DNA from: Zizania palustris
Lineage: Eukaryota > Streptophyta > Magnoliopsida > Poales > Poaceae
Direction: 5' to 3'
Assembly (NCBI GenBank): GCA_019279435.1
Contig: JAAALK010000286.1
Coordinates: 36,827,712 to 36,891,711, forward strand
Length of the DNA stretch: 64,000 nucleotides
In this document: positions 46,122-57,369 of the stretch, in pieces
Layout: each line of letters begins with the position of its first letter
How positions within the stretch are numbered: the stretch's first letter is position 1
The notes under the pieces: generated by a model
Told to the model about the DNA's origin: nothing
Database searches by the model: none
Seen by the model: only the letters and a program-made list of their open reading frames with translations
Made by a program: the position numbers and the translations under genes

Positions 46122-48119
46122 TGTTGGACCAGAAACGGCGACCAGAGGGGGGGTGAATGGGAGCTTTTAAAATTTCAGGCTAAAAATAGCCTTCTGTTTT
46201 AATTCAGTCTACTGCGGAACAGGCTTCGAACACAGGCTTCACAAGGAGCAAAAGTTCGAAGCCAAGAAGACTTCGCTCCACCTACAACCCCGACAAATTA
46301 ACTCTGCTAACTAAGTGCAGGCTCCGCACACAGGGTGCTTCGAGCAGGCTTCGCACTTCACCCTTCGCAAGAGTGGACTGCCCTCTGAGGACTTCGACCA
46401 AATACTTAGCGACAGCAACTGGTGTTGGGCTTCGTACTTCGAAGGTCTAAACTCACACTTTGCGGACTTCGCTAAGGGCTACGACACGGGAAGAAAAGCA
46501 GCCTTTGATTAGTGCTTCACTAGTAAGCAGCGAGGTCTAGCCTCCAGTTACACAGAGCGAACGCACACTGAAAAGCACACTTCGCACACAACACACTTCG
46601 CCTAGACAGGCTTCGGTGTACTACTACACGACACTAGAAATTGAAGTATGCAGCGAGGTATGCAAACAAGCTCAAGCAGAAAATGAACACAGAAGCAGGG
46701 CTTCGCTGCTTGAACAAGGAACACTAAAAATGAACTCACTGGATGAATACAAAGTATGTGGTGGCTAGTACAGGAGCTAACAGTAAATGCTCATAGTGTT
46801 AAATGTTACCTACCCAGCTCCACTATTTATAGCCACTATTCACCCAAGTGAATTGACTACTTTACCCCTAGGGTTTACATCGGTTTTGTCTCTACAGAAC
46901 ATAGGGGTACAAAAGGTAGTCAACTTTATTTTGGATGCTTCTCTGTCAGCTTTGCAGACGGGACAGCGTCAGCTTTTTGCAGAGTAGACATTGTTAGCCT
47001 TTACAGTCTTTTACTTTTCTAAAGCCCCCCTTCGCACGCGAGGGGTGCGGTAGCTTCGGTGAGAAGACTTGAGCCAGACGGCCTTCGCTTCACTGAAGTT
47101 AGCCTCCGATACAGTGATGGTTTTGAGCCGAAGCCGTCAAAGCCCTTGGGCCTTCGCACCAACACCTTCGGAGTGGACCACCATGGCTTCGCAGCTTCCC
47201 CCAGCTCGAACTCCGTCAGTCCGTGTACCGAAGCCATGCATGGCCGAAGTACCTCAAGTACACCTCACTCCGTAGCCAGCCTTGCTCCGAAGCCTACTTC
47301 ACTCCGAAGTCCCACCTTCGGAGTACCACCCTTCGAAGTCCCTCCTTCGTCCAAGGCCTCTACATGAAGCATTCCATGAGCACTTCGTCGCAGTGTCTCT
47401 CCCCGAGCACACTCCTCGATGAGCCTCACCCGGACCATGCCTTCGATGCACCTCGACTTCTGAGACCTTCGTCGGGTAACCTTCGAGTGTCTCCCTCCGG
47501 AGCACACATCGAACACCTTGCCTCTGCCGAGGACTTGATCCACCATACTCCGAAGTCACTCCATCCGGAGTACCCTTCGAAGTGCCTCACCTCCGAGGAC
47601 TTCGTCTCGGAGTACCTTCACCCGGAGCCACGCTCCGCACTTACTGCCTTCTCCTAGCGCACCTCGACCCAAGGTCCGACCTTGACCCCTTCGCAGCCTT
47701 CATGACGGAGCTCCCCACTCCCCTGGCATCAAGCCTCCCGTTTGATCCAGGTTCACTCGCTACGAACCGTCCGTCGCCTCCGAAGTCCCCTGCGCACCAC
47801 AGACAAGCAGACAAGTGTATCCAGTACCCCGGAGACCTCTCCGGGTAAGCAACCTTCGGCACACACTCCGGTGTACCGCCCAAAGTACAGAGACCTTCGG
47901 TACAACCCAGTCATCGTGTACTATCGGACCCCTCCGACAAGCACACTCCGCTGCACCAGCTGCAGCAACCAGAGCCCACCGAACCCTTCGGTGAAACAAC
48001 CTCCGAAGTTCCCTTCGAAGAACCAACCTCCGAACCCCTTTGGAGGTACCCCTTCGAACTAGAGGGTAAACACTGTCAATCACTCATCACAGACTCCGAA
48101 ACCAACCCTTGGTTTCTCA
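46122..48119 (-). repeat. E2 5' LTR
   Basis: 1998 bases, colinear with 37234-39277. TATA on the minus strand at 46824-46831. Followed by ATAAG and then T5 integrase sequence. Confidence 0.95.
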
Positions 48120-48124
48120 ATAAG

Positions 48125-48760
48125 ATTCGCAAAATCACACACTTCTTTACAAACAAATGAAGGGCCTTGATCTGTAGTAAAGTTTGAGGAAAACCAAATC
48201 TATGTATAATGTGCTTCAAGATAAATCGATTACCTCATTTTGCGTCATATTCTTGAGAGACACGGCTTTAGTCCACTTGGTGAAGTAATCCATAGCCATC
48301 AACACGAACTGATGCCCTTTTGAAGATGAAGGATAAATTTGGCCGATGAAGTCCAAGGCCCAACATCATAACGGCCTTGGTTTGATAATAGGATTATGTA
48401 AAGATGCAGGAGCAAGCTGAATATTACCAAACCTTTGACAAGCTTCACATCCTCTATAGTACTTAAAATAGTCCTCAGTCATAGTCGGCCAATAAAAACC
48501 CGTTCTTTTGAGCATCCAACTCATTTTCTAGGCTAACTGATGAGTACCACAAAGACCTTCATGTACTTCACCTATAGCAAGTCTAGACTGATCGACATTC
48601 AAACTTTTCAAAAGTACTCCATAAATTGTTCGGCGATACAACTCATCGTCAAGTAACACAAATTTAAACGCTTGTCGCCGAACTTTCTGATCAATCCATT
48701 TGCTAGGATCTCTCAAATACTAAATAATTGGAGTTCTCCAATAATTCTCGTGATTTACTA
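48125..48760 (-). pseudogene. pol: T5 integrase, N-terminal and core part
   Basis: Reads DPSKWIDQKVRRQAFKFVLL (from 48713), the zinc domain with VHEGLCGTHQ and CEACQRFGN (near 48435), then ALDFIGQIYP (catalytic Asp) and FTKWTKAV. Past the second Asp region (near 48160) the frame is shifted, and it meets E2. A stop at 48528 follows THQLA. It continues at 37233 downwards. Confidence 0.85.
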
Positions 48761-48769
48761 AAGTACTCG

Positions 48770-48990
48770 CTCGAATTGGTGTTCAAATCACAAATTTCAA
48801 CCTGCCCCACGTGTCCTGAAATTTCTTGACACGGGACAGTTAGACCGGCCATAGAGGGCCGCTCAGACCGACTGTTGTCGGTTCAGACTGACCAGACACC
48901 TACGGTCGGACCGTCCATGTCAGGCCGGTCAAACCGAAGTTTTCTAACTCGCGTGGTGAAATAAAGTCAAGCATCAGTTTTTCTTGTGCG
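48770..48990 (-). other. T5 linker made of LTR-like inverted words
   Basis: Between integrase and the second RNase H. Dense in TTAGACCGGCC, CAGACCGACTG, GGTCGGACCGT and GGCCGGTCAAACCG, the same style as the T5 LTR at 35640-35870 and 36355-36430. Not protein-like. T2 has a filler of its own LTR style at the corresponding point. Confidence 0.5.
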
Positions 48991-49029
48991 AAAAAATTAC
49001 CTCTTTTAATTTGGTAACCAGGTGGTTGC

Positions 49030-49313
49030 TGAGCCAAGTCATTTATCCAAGTAACTATTTAGCAAACCATTAAAACATTGAGCACTTCTAGATAGTTGCT
49101 GAACTACAAATAGTGAATCACCATATACATGAACATATTTAACACCCATGGAGCTTAACAATTCAAGTCCTAGCAATAGAGCTTCATATTCAGCTTGATT
49201 ATTTGTACAAGGAAATTCTAATCAGGCTGAGGTCTCAAAACTCATACCAATAGGTGATATGAGCACAACTCCAACATCTTGGCCGCTCTTGCAAGCCAAA
49301 CCACCAAAGTAAA
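49030..49313 (-). pseudogene. pol: T5 archaeal-type RNase H, cut by T3
   Basis: Minus strand: YFGGLACKSGQDVGVVLISP begins at the T3 LTR (the first catalytic Asp of YFDG is Gly here). The part with GLELL and VYGDSLFVVQQ follows to about 49080. The upstream half of pol is displaced by T3 and lies outside the window. Confidence 0.8.
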
Positions 49314-49837
49314 TGTTGGCGTAAAGGATTATGCTAACAAGTTTTAGTAAACTCGAAGGATTAACAAACAAAGTATTTGTTGCGGACTGTTCCAAGTCTC
49401 CGAATAGGATAATATCTCGAGATAGTTCAAAGTGTGTATTGAATACCTGAATATTCAATCCCCTTACATGGTGAGTAGGGGGTATTTATAGGCAAGATAC
49501 ATTAGGAAAAGACCTTTTTACCATCTAGTTACAACCGACCTAGTGGATACTTTTTAGTATTCTACGTAGGGTTAAAAGGGTAAAAGTCTAAGTCAACAGA
49601 AAGAAGGTAATCGTTCTGTCCTTGCTGGAAGCACCCCTTCGGGTGAAGGCCCTTCGGAGATATCTTTCAGGCCGAAGCCTTTATTGAACCCTCCGTTTTG
49701 GAACACTCCGAAATTAGTGGAGCCTCGATGGTTGTTAGAAACTCTATAGCTTAGGACTTCCAGCTTCCTTTTATCTTCACATAGTGTTGATACAAAGATC
49801 TTGAATGATGCTGAGGATGAAGTATTTCCCCCCAACA
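49314..49837 (-). repeat. T3 3' LTR
   Basis: 524 bases, TGTTGGCGTAAAGG...TTTCCCCCCAACA in the plus-strand view. Homologous to 34505-35120 of T1. TATA on the minus strand at 49483-49490. Followed by GTAGCCCC, the reversed polypurine tract. Confidence 0.9.
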
Positions 49838-50320
49838 GTAGCCCCTTGAATACGTCTCTCCAAATGATCTATATAATGAAGAAATATTTTCATGCTAAGG
49901 ACTTAGAAAAATCAAAGGTCCTTACAACCATTGTAGTAATGCCTTCGGCATTGGGAGCTCTCCGGACCCAAGATCCGGCCAGAGGCACCCAGAGGGCTTC
50001 CTCTGGCAACCAATCATCGCCCAAAACAACCGTTAGATTTTGGAGTCGTTAGACCAATAAAGAGTCGTTACTCTCTAGGGAGCCTAACAGTCGCAAGATT
50101 AGACGGCAGTTCCACATTTTCACTATGATAGCCTGACGCGTCATAATGGCGTTGGACCTAAAACGAAGCAATCCAAACGTCGCCGCATGGCGTACAACGC
50201 AAGGGACCCCACAGACTATAAAAGGAGAGAGAACAGTGGTTTCGGGGCACGGAATCTACTGCTCTCTGCAATTTCACCTTCCCCTTATCCAAATTTCATC
50301 ATCAATATCTCCAATCTCCA
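49838..50320 (+). promoter_or_regulatory. T3: polypurine tract and promoter of the antisense gene
   Basis: TATAAAAG at 50217-50224, in ACTATAAAAGGAGAGAG, lies 104 bases before the ATG at 50321. This is the strongest TATA in the T3 interior. It points into the element, away from the LTR, and fits a separate promoter for the antisense gene. Confidence 0.65.
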
Positions 50321-51220
50321 TTGATGGCGAGAACCAGTTCCAAGGTGCCCATGCCAGCCTCGACATTGTCTCAGCGTGAGCAATGGTGGAGGCGGCGGAC
50401 GGAACCTCAGAGAGCCCTCGGCCCACCGTTCCTCGAGACCTTCAACCGCCCTCCACCAAATACTTGGATCAATCATATAACTTGGGGCGGTCAACCTGCA
50501 TGCAGAAAACCATAGCCGAGGCAGTATCTGGACGACTGGGACCCGAAGTGATGGTACGGGTCCCGGGGAAGGAGGTCATACCAGTACCGCAGGTGGGCGA
50601 GGTCGTGGTCTTTGAAGCTTTCTTGGAAGCTGGGCATGGGCTCCCCTTCGTAAGTTTCCTGGCGGAGGTGCTTGAGTTGTATCACGTAAAGTTCCCTTAG
50701 CTTTCCCTGAATGCCATCGCTCGGTTGGCCATATTTGAATGGGCCTTGTGGGCCGAAGGGTGCGCGGTGAGAGCGGAGATCTTCACAGCCTTGCATGAAA
50801 CCTCCTACCAGTCGAAGATACATTCCAGCCCTGGTGGAGAGAAAATGCTGGTGGCCCTCGGGAGCATCAATTTTCAGCTCCAGAAGAAGTTCCAAGACAG
50901 GTTTCTAGTGAAGGCCATCAATGATCGACGGTACTCTCACTGAATCCTCCACTAGTTTTATGCGGAGGTGGGCGTGAGCTCCGTCTTGGCTTTGCACTTG
51001 GATGAGATATTGTACTAGTGGGAGGCGGACATCACTCCAGACCTAAGCCAGCTTCAAGTACGCCTCCGACTGCTAGATGCCATATGTCGACGCATGAGCA
51101 TGCATGATTTGGCAGAGGAGTTCATAGCCCTCCACATCCCTCCTCTAATGGTCAACTAGCCTATCATCTTCGAAGAGAATCCGAAAGGGGGACTTCGGGA
51201 AATCCCCTTAGACTCTGTAG

Positions 51221-51307
51221 GTAAGTTTGTCGTGCACTTTGCTTCAAATTATTTTGCAAAGACATTGGTTTATTCCCTTTTTTAAAGGATGATACCTATC
51301 TCTTTAG
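51221..51307 (+). other. Predicted intron 1 of the T3 antisense gene
   Basis: Donor GTAG|GTAAGTTT (a perfect plant consensus) and acceptor CTCTTTAG|CC, 87 bases, A/T-rich compared with the exons. Counterpart of 12437-12528 in T1. Confidence 0.65.
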
Positions 51308-53515
51308 CCCCGCGAATGACGCTGACTCCAAAGAAAATAGTCCAAATGGCGGAGAAGGTTCTCAGAGCTCCTTCACTCATGGAGAAAGAGCGAAGGGTGA
51401 AGCTGGTGGGGAACTGGGAGCGGTTCAACCGAGTGTGGAGCGCACTCAGAATTGAGCCCCCAGCCCTTCCAAACTGGTCCACGGTAGACCCAATGCCGAG
51501 GAAAAGGAAAGTCGAGGCCGGGGCCTCCGGCCCATCGAAGACTCTAATGAAGAAGGTGGCCCACAAGCCAAAGGCTCGTATTCCTTAGAATTCTCCAGCT
51601 TCATCACCGGAGCAGTCTGAGGAGGAGGAGAACTCAGAGGTGTGGATGGCGGAGGAGTTCTTGTCCTTGCTGGCGGAGTGTGACGAAGGGGGCTCTCGGA
51701 CGGGGACCGAGGCTCTTGTTCGAGATGGCGCTGAAGTGGCACCGTTGGAATAGGGGGGCGATCTTGGGCAGGCGGATGTCGGAGATGCTCCATTGATCTA
51801 GACGGAGGTCCTGGCTTAAGATGAAGGTGGAGAAGAAGCCGAAGGGGTTCGAACCCAAGAGCCGGAGGGTCCCACCTTTGATGGCGCCGAAGCTGCCCGA
51901 GAACTGGAACCGGAAGGGCCAACTTCCCCAATGGCTGGGGTGGTGGCAGCGGACGAGGGGATCCCTGCAGCCACTACACCGGTCTAGTCCCCTGAGGAGT
52001 ATGATGAGGACTTCAACCAGATGTTCGAACATTCGGGTAGTTCGGTACTCATTCGGAAGCGGGGTGGTGGAGGTAAACCTTTACAACCAAGCTCTGACTT
52101 CATTTTTTATCTGCAACATTTAAACAATAGTACATACCTTCGTGTTTACTGATGTTCCGGCAATGGAGTCGAATCTAGTGGAGGAGATGGCTCTGGCGCA
52201 AGAGATGGCTCCAGCGGAGGAGGTGGCTCTAGCGCAGGTGACGGCCCTTGGGAAGGGAAAAGGCAAGTTCTGGCCGATGCCTGCTGCTGAGCGGGTTTGA
52301 CTCTGTCATGGGGGGCAGTCCACAGAGGCCTTAGAGGATGCTTCCCTTCGCTCAGGGCTTTCTCCTATAGACAACGACCGGAGCGCCCTAGCGAGGCTCC
52401 CTCCTGGCTCCGTTTATGGAGTGGAGGACAGAGCTTCGACCCTTATTGGAGCCCCTGGCTCGGCTTAGCCAAGAGGTGGGCGAGACCGAGCTAGTCTCCA
52501 TAATGAGCGAGGTCGAAGGGTCAGATCTAGGCACCGCCCTTGAACGCCGCCAATCAGGTATGGTACACCTATACATGTTAGTTTATTTAAAGTACGTACC
52601 ATACTCACCTTGCTTTTTTGGAAGCACATTGTCCTTGTTCGTGCAACTGCGACCTCTAATAAACGCGAGTGCAACCGGCTTAAGGAGAATGTGATGGCCC
52701 TCCAAGAGAGCCTTACCAACTCTGAGGGCAGGACCTCTGAATTGGAGGAGATGGTCCGCGAGGAGCGGAAAGAGAAGGCAGTACTGGAGGCTTCGAACGA
52801 GGAGCTTCTGGCTGAGCAGGTCGTGCTTCGGGACAAAGTCGAAAGGCTCCGAGAGGCACACATAGCTTCTAAAGCTAAAGCCGTATGACTCTGGGAAGAA
52901 CATCAGCGCTCAGCTGACGAGGTACGGCACCTGCTTGCTCAGAATACCGTCCTCATGGCGAAGACTTCTAAGCTTAGCACTCTGGCCTACAACTTACGTG
53001 CTTCAAAAGATGCCTTGGTTGTTGAGCACGCGAAGTGCAGCAGTACGGCCTCTGAGACCATGGACTTCTTGTGGGGCATCTTGGAATACTTCTGGACGGC
53101 TTGTGCCTCTTCTTCCTCGCCGGCGAATGAGCCCCTAGCCTGGAAGCTGGAGATGATCCAAGCGGCGGCGAAGACCATGAAGACTTCGGGGACTCAGTAT
53201 GGAGAGATCTTCGGACATGTAGCCGCACTGGGAGTTCTTCGCCACTTCAAGGACATCGGGAAATCCGTTGTTCCGGATGTGGGCACAACGCCTGCTAGCT
53301 TTGCGAGCGATCAGCTGTTGGCTCCTTTGCCTGATGTCGCCGCAGCCTGGGAGGCTTTTTAGGCAACCTAGAAACCTGAAGGTCGGACGGCAGCGAAGGC
53401 ATTGATCGACGAAGCCCATCATTAGAAGCAGGCGTGGATGCCGCCTCCACCAATGCCTTCGATAAGTGCACCTCCTACGGACCCTAAGGTCTAGCCCTCC
53501 TTAGGACCTCGCTAT

Positions 53516-53584
53516 GTAAAAGACTTGTATTATTGTCTTGTTTTCAATGAATAAAAAATACTTTATCGGAATGCTTGTGTTTAG
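53516..53584 (+). other. Predicted last intron of the T3 antisense gene
   Basis: CTATGTAAAAGACTT...TGTGTTTAG, 69 bases, A/T-rich. T1 has CTATGTAAAAACTT...TTTTTAG at 17769-17828. Both are followed by the DNLEVLEASEGLHQQW / ELEVLEVNEELHQQW exon. Confidence 0.6.
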
Positions 53585-54319
53585 GATTTGTTGTGTGCTC
53601 CGGATGATAACCTTGAAGTACTAGAGGCCAGCGAAGGGCTCCACCAGCAGTGGGATACCTTCGAAGCCTTAAGGCCTCACACACACCCTCGATTCTTCGT
53701 TCCTCGGGGGAGTGACGGGGAAGTCGCACCCGATATTTTTAGTGAAGTACATTCTTTCATTAAGGAGAAAGAAAAGGAGAAGGTTGTAGTTCTAACATCC
53801 TCATCCTCTGAGCACATCAACTGGTCTGAAGTGGAGTGGTTTGACGAAGATCCCGTGGAAACTAGCTCCGAAGGACTTCGGACCTAGGCCGAACTCTAGC
53901 AAGAACAGAGGGACTGGAGATCTTCGCAAAGAAGGAAGCAGATTAAATGAAAAGTTATGAATACTCCAGGTTCAGGAACAAGTCATGTAGGCCCTCGAGG
54001 CCAGGCGAACCCCAAAGCTAACCTTATGAATCGAAGGGGCATTCGCTTCCTTCTTGGTTTAGACACCAATTTTTCATAGTGTAATATAATTGATTGAGTA
54101 ATATAAACTATCGAAATGCGTTTAAATTGTGCCTTACCTCCTAGCCCCTCTTTGTGGGCAGGTGCCCTCACTTATAAAGTAAGGTCGGTCACGCAGAACA
54201 CCTGGAACGTTTACCTAGGATTCACATATTTATGCTCAATGAACACAAAAAATTTATTTTCGTATAGTTCTTCGAACCTATACGGTCAGAGCCCCTATTG
54301 TATTGAATGGATGATTTGA

Positions 54320-54840
54320 ACTAGTGGTTTGGAATCCGAGTGAATGGTCATTGTGGACCTCATAGGATTCTTCAAACCTAGTGGCTCGGAATCCATATTT
54401 GGTAGCATAGTACTCGTTTTCGGATGCTTCAAGCCAATGACCTGGAATCCGGTAGTTTTGGTCACCTTCGACTCTTTTACAGATGCTTCGAACTCGGAGT
54501 TTCGGGACCTATTATTTTATAGTCACGTAGGACTCCTCTATGGATGCTATCAAGCCAGTGGCTCAGAATCCATAGGTATTTTGGCCACCTTCGGCTCTTT
54601 TATGGATGCTCCGAACCAGTGGCTTGGACCCCGCTGTTTTATAGTCACACATTACTCCTCTATGGATGCTATCAAGCTGGTGGCTTAGAATCCATAGGTA
54701 TTTTGGCCACCTTCGGCTCTTCTACGGATGCTCCAAACTAGTGGCTTAGACCCCGCTATATTATAGTCACGCAGGACTCCTCTATGAATGCTATCAAGTC
54801 GGTGGCTCAAAATCCATAGGTATTTTTGGGCACATAGGAC
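54320..54840. repeat. T3 tandem repeats, 122-base period with two half-units
   Basis: ATAGTCAC recurs at 54519, 54641 and 54763, exactly 122 bases apart. Each period holds two related halves of about 61 bases (TATGGATGCTATCAAGCCAG and TATGGATGCTCCGAACCAGT), so it is a higher-order repeat. More diverged units extend to the left. T1 has related units at 18570-18910. Confidence 0.85.
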
Positions 54841-55033
54841 TCTTTTAACGGAAACTTCGAACTATTGGCTCGAAGTCTGTTAATTGGTCGCTTATGAATG
54901 ATGCTTACCTCCACAACACGTCCAATCTCTAGCGCGTCCACCAAGGATAGGATTTATTTTGAGGGGCATGCATGATTCAGACCTTAGTCTTTATTTCTTA
55001 AAAAAGGGGGTTACAAATCATTACAAGGAGCCC

Positions 55034-56200
55034 CTAAGTGAAATATCGTTTAAGGTGCTCTGTATGCCATGCATGTTGTAACTCTTCCCCTTCTAAGTTA
55101 GCTAACTTGAAGGATCCGGGGCATCCTGAGCGGAGTATGATGTATGGTCCTTCCCATTTGTTCCCAAATTTCCTAGGAGCGATTACACTTCGGAGTACAA
55201 AATGCCCAGGCCTAAGTTCGTACCATGCCTTCGTATGGTCCTGGTACTTTGTTAGATTGGTGACAGCTCGAAGCCTTGTCTCTTCTGATAAGTCAAGCAA
55301 AGCATGCCTTTCATCTTCATTTTTTGGCTCCGTAGTGTGGAGGGACCCGCCTTTGAGCTCCGTCGGTGTCATGGCCTCGTCTCCGAACAGCAAACAGAAT
55401 GGAGTGAATCCTGTAGACCTAGACTAAGTGGTCCAAATGGACCACAAAATCTTCGGGAATTCCTCGGTCCACAGCCCATTTTCTAACCCAACTATCCTCT
55501 AATTTAAGCCAAACAAAATATTTCCGTTGGCTCGCTCGACGACTCCGTTGGATTTAGGATGACAGACAGCTGCAAAACACATTTGGATACCAAGGACTTC
55601 GCAGAATTCTCTGAAGGGCTCGACATCAAATTGGTTGCCATTGCCAATTGTAAGTTGTCTAGGTACTCCAAACCTACAAATAATATTTTGCGAGAAAAAT
55701 TTTTGCACGTTTTTTGAAGTGATAGTTGTGAGGGGCTCGACTTCGACCCACTTAGAAAAATACTCGATTGCTACCACCCCAAATTTCAAGCCGCCACTTG
55801 CCATTGGGAAAGGTCCAATAAGATCCATCCCCCCACCGAGCCATGGGCCACACCAGAGCGATGACATGCAGAGGTGTCGATGGCCGATGGCTTCGTCTTC
55901 CCATCCACGGGCATCATTGACAAGTGCGAACAAATGATTCGGCGTCAGCTACAATAGCAGGCCAATAAAGCCACTACAAAGTGTTTTACCATCCAGGGCC
56001 TGAGGGGGAAGGTGACTACCACACAATCCTTCGTGAATGTTTCGAATTATATCTTGGCCTTCGGGCTGGGTGATACACCCCAGCAGGGGGAGCAAACTCC
56101 AGCTTTGTATATAATACCATTGATTATATGATAATTCCGGACTCTTGACTGCAGCCTTGACAATTCTTGGCCTTTGGGCAAATTACTCTCGTCTTGCAAC
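55034..56200 (-). pseudogene. pol: T3 integrase, catalytic Asp lost
   Basis: Zinc part NIHEGLCGSH near 56010-56040. Core: GGMDLIGPFPMASGG (Asp, near 55825), then TIGNGNQF where T1 has TIDNGTQF, so the second catalytic Asp is Gly, and SNGVVERAN (Glu). C-terminus: LFGDEAMTPTELKGGS (55350-55393), KWEGPYIILRSG and LKRYFT (stop at 55034). Stops at 55499 and other places. Confidence 0.85.
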
Positions 56201-56205
56201 ATGGC
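56201..56205. repeat. Target-site duplication of T4 (ATGGC), left copy
   Basis: ATGGC at 56201-56205 and 63290-63294, immediately outside the LTRs. Sequence on both sides is T3 pol. Confidence 0.92.
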
Positions 56206-57041
56206 TATTGGGGGAATAAGTTTCCCTTAAACAGGGGCCAAATGACACCAGCCTCCGAAGGTCTTGAGCTCAAAGATTGTCCCCACCAAAGCCTAAAGAC
56301 GAAGCACCACCTCTCATGATGAAGTTAATTCCAAGAAGCAGCCAAACCTTCGGGCTCCCTTCAGAGGTCTCCGGAGTCAGGCCTCCGGGCCCCCTTCGAA
56401 GTTCTTCGGAGTCAAGCCTCCGGGCCCCCTCCGGTCCCGTTTGGAGCCAAACCTCCAGGACCCCTCCGGTTTCCTTCAGAGCCCTCCTCCGAGAGCCACT
56501 TCGGAGTGCTCTTCGGAGTCCACTTCGGATCCCTCCTCGGTGTCCGCTTCGGAGCGCCCCTCGGATCCTTCGCAGTTATCTCTGACCAAAGAGCTACGTC
56601 CACTACTTCGAACCAGAAGAAATATCTCAACTCCACTGCAGTGTGAAACCATATCGGGGTCCCCCCACCCCTAGTGTGTCGTTTAGCTACCCAGAAATGA
56701 CGTTTATCTGCCATGTCTGTAATGCTGTAAAGCTGCATGTACAGTAGCCTAGTCTTTTCCCTTTTTGCCCCTATAAAGCCTAGGGCTTATAGAGCGCAAT
56801 TTGGTCTTTTCCTTTGTCCTGCCTGTCTATAAAAACAGGGCCATGCCCTTGTAATAAAAGGAGGAAGGAGTAGAGGCAAAACTATGCCAAATCCACTGTA
56901 GACTAGACGTAGGGCTATTATCCCTTCGGGGAGGCCTGAACTAGTATAAATTCTATCTCCCTCTGTGAGAACCCTTCGAGGTTCACTTTATACACCATAT
57001 GCACACAGAAACCTGTTGTAGCTAACGCAATTGCGACAACA
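56206..57041 (+). repeat. T4 5' LTR
   Basis: 836 bases, TATTGGGGGAATAAG...GCGACAACA. Both copies begin TATTGG rather than TGTTGG, so the change predates the insertion. TATA at 56828-56835. Confidence 0.92.
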
Positions 57042-57042
57042 G

Positions 57043-57061
57043 TTGCCGCCGTCCGTGGGGA
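57043..57061 (+). other. T4 primer-binding site
   Basis: TTGCCGCCGTCCGTGGGGA, one base after the LTR, resembling TGGCGCCGTACGTGGGGA of T1. Confidence 0.7.
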
Positions 57062-57369
57062 GCTTAGTACTAAAAGCTAAGTTCTCTGCCGCTGCCTGTG
57101 TCTCAAAGTGCGCTTGAGGGGGGAGCTTCGGAGTCCTCTAGCTCCGCGCACCCTTCGGCAAGGGGCTTCGAGTGCATCTCGAAGGCGTTTCTCACCTTCC
57201 ACCAACCCTCGCACCTCGGAGTGCACCCTTAGGCAAGGGGCTCCGGGCGCGCACCGAAGGCCTCTGAAGCCCTAGGGGCTATGAGGCAAGCTCTTCACTC
57301 TCGCTTCCCGAGGTCTGTACACAGCTCGAAGCCCCGCTTCATTGTGCAAATTTTTAATTGTTCCAGTAA

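Larger units (their letters stand above)
37234..48119 (-). mobile_element. E2: complete Ty1/copia retrotransposon, SIRE/Maximus-like
   Basis: 10,886 bases with LTRs of 2044 and 1998 bases and a perfect 5-base target duplication. Minus-strand order: 5' LTR, primer site, gag, pol (protease-integrase-RT-RNase H), a 1.1-kb non-coding 3' region with several polypurine-like runs, 3' LTR. The first 110 LTR bases differ at only two positions, so E2 is among the youngest insertions here. A handful of stop codons in otherwise intact frames. No envelope-like gene is visible between RNase H and the 3' LTR. It is inserted in the integrase of T5. Confidence 0.95.
35383..49313 (-). mobile_element. T5: Ty3/gypsy Tat-lineage element, split by E2 and T3
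   Basis: Minus strand. 3' LTR 35383-36509, polypurine tract, integrase (36596-37233 and 48125-48760), linker (about 48770-48990) and archaeal-type RNase H (49030-49313), where T3 begins. RT, gag and the 5' LTR must lie beyond the right edge, past T3. It is related to T2: the integrase C-termini share LNGRYLK and YFPSVWQ, and both LTRs start (reading with pol) TGTTGATAG. E2 sits in the integrase core. Confidence 0.85.
50321..54079 (+). pseudogene. T3 antisense gene (Transposase_28-like, coiled coil), best-preserved copy
   Basis: Opposite to gag-pol. Starts MARTSSKVPMPAS. Domain block: RLGPEVMVRVPGKEVIPVP, GEVVVFEAFLEAGHGLPF, ARLAIFEWALWAEGCAVRAE, GSINFQLQKKFQDRF (50530-50910) and MHDLAEEFIALHIPPL (51100-51150), as in the Transposase_28 family. 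Intron 51221-51307. Exon 2 has NWERFNRVWSALRIEPP and PRKRKV (51496-51513, nuclear-signal-like). An acidic exon follows (51600-52070), then a donor at 52073. ARLPPGS... precedes another donor at 52558. A strong coiled coil runs 52640-52890 and on to 53010, with ASETMDFLWGILEYFWTACA (53055-53110) and HVAALGVLRHF. The last intron is 53516-53584. The C-terminus GIRFLLGLDTNFS ends at 54077-54079. Early frame changes (50380-50520) and stops (50698, 50941, 52885) make it a pseudogene. Function unknown. Confidence 0.75.
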
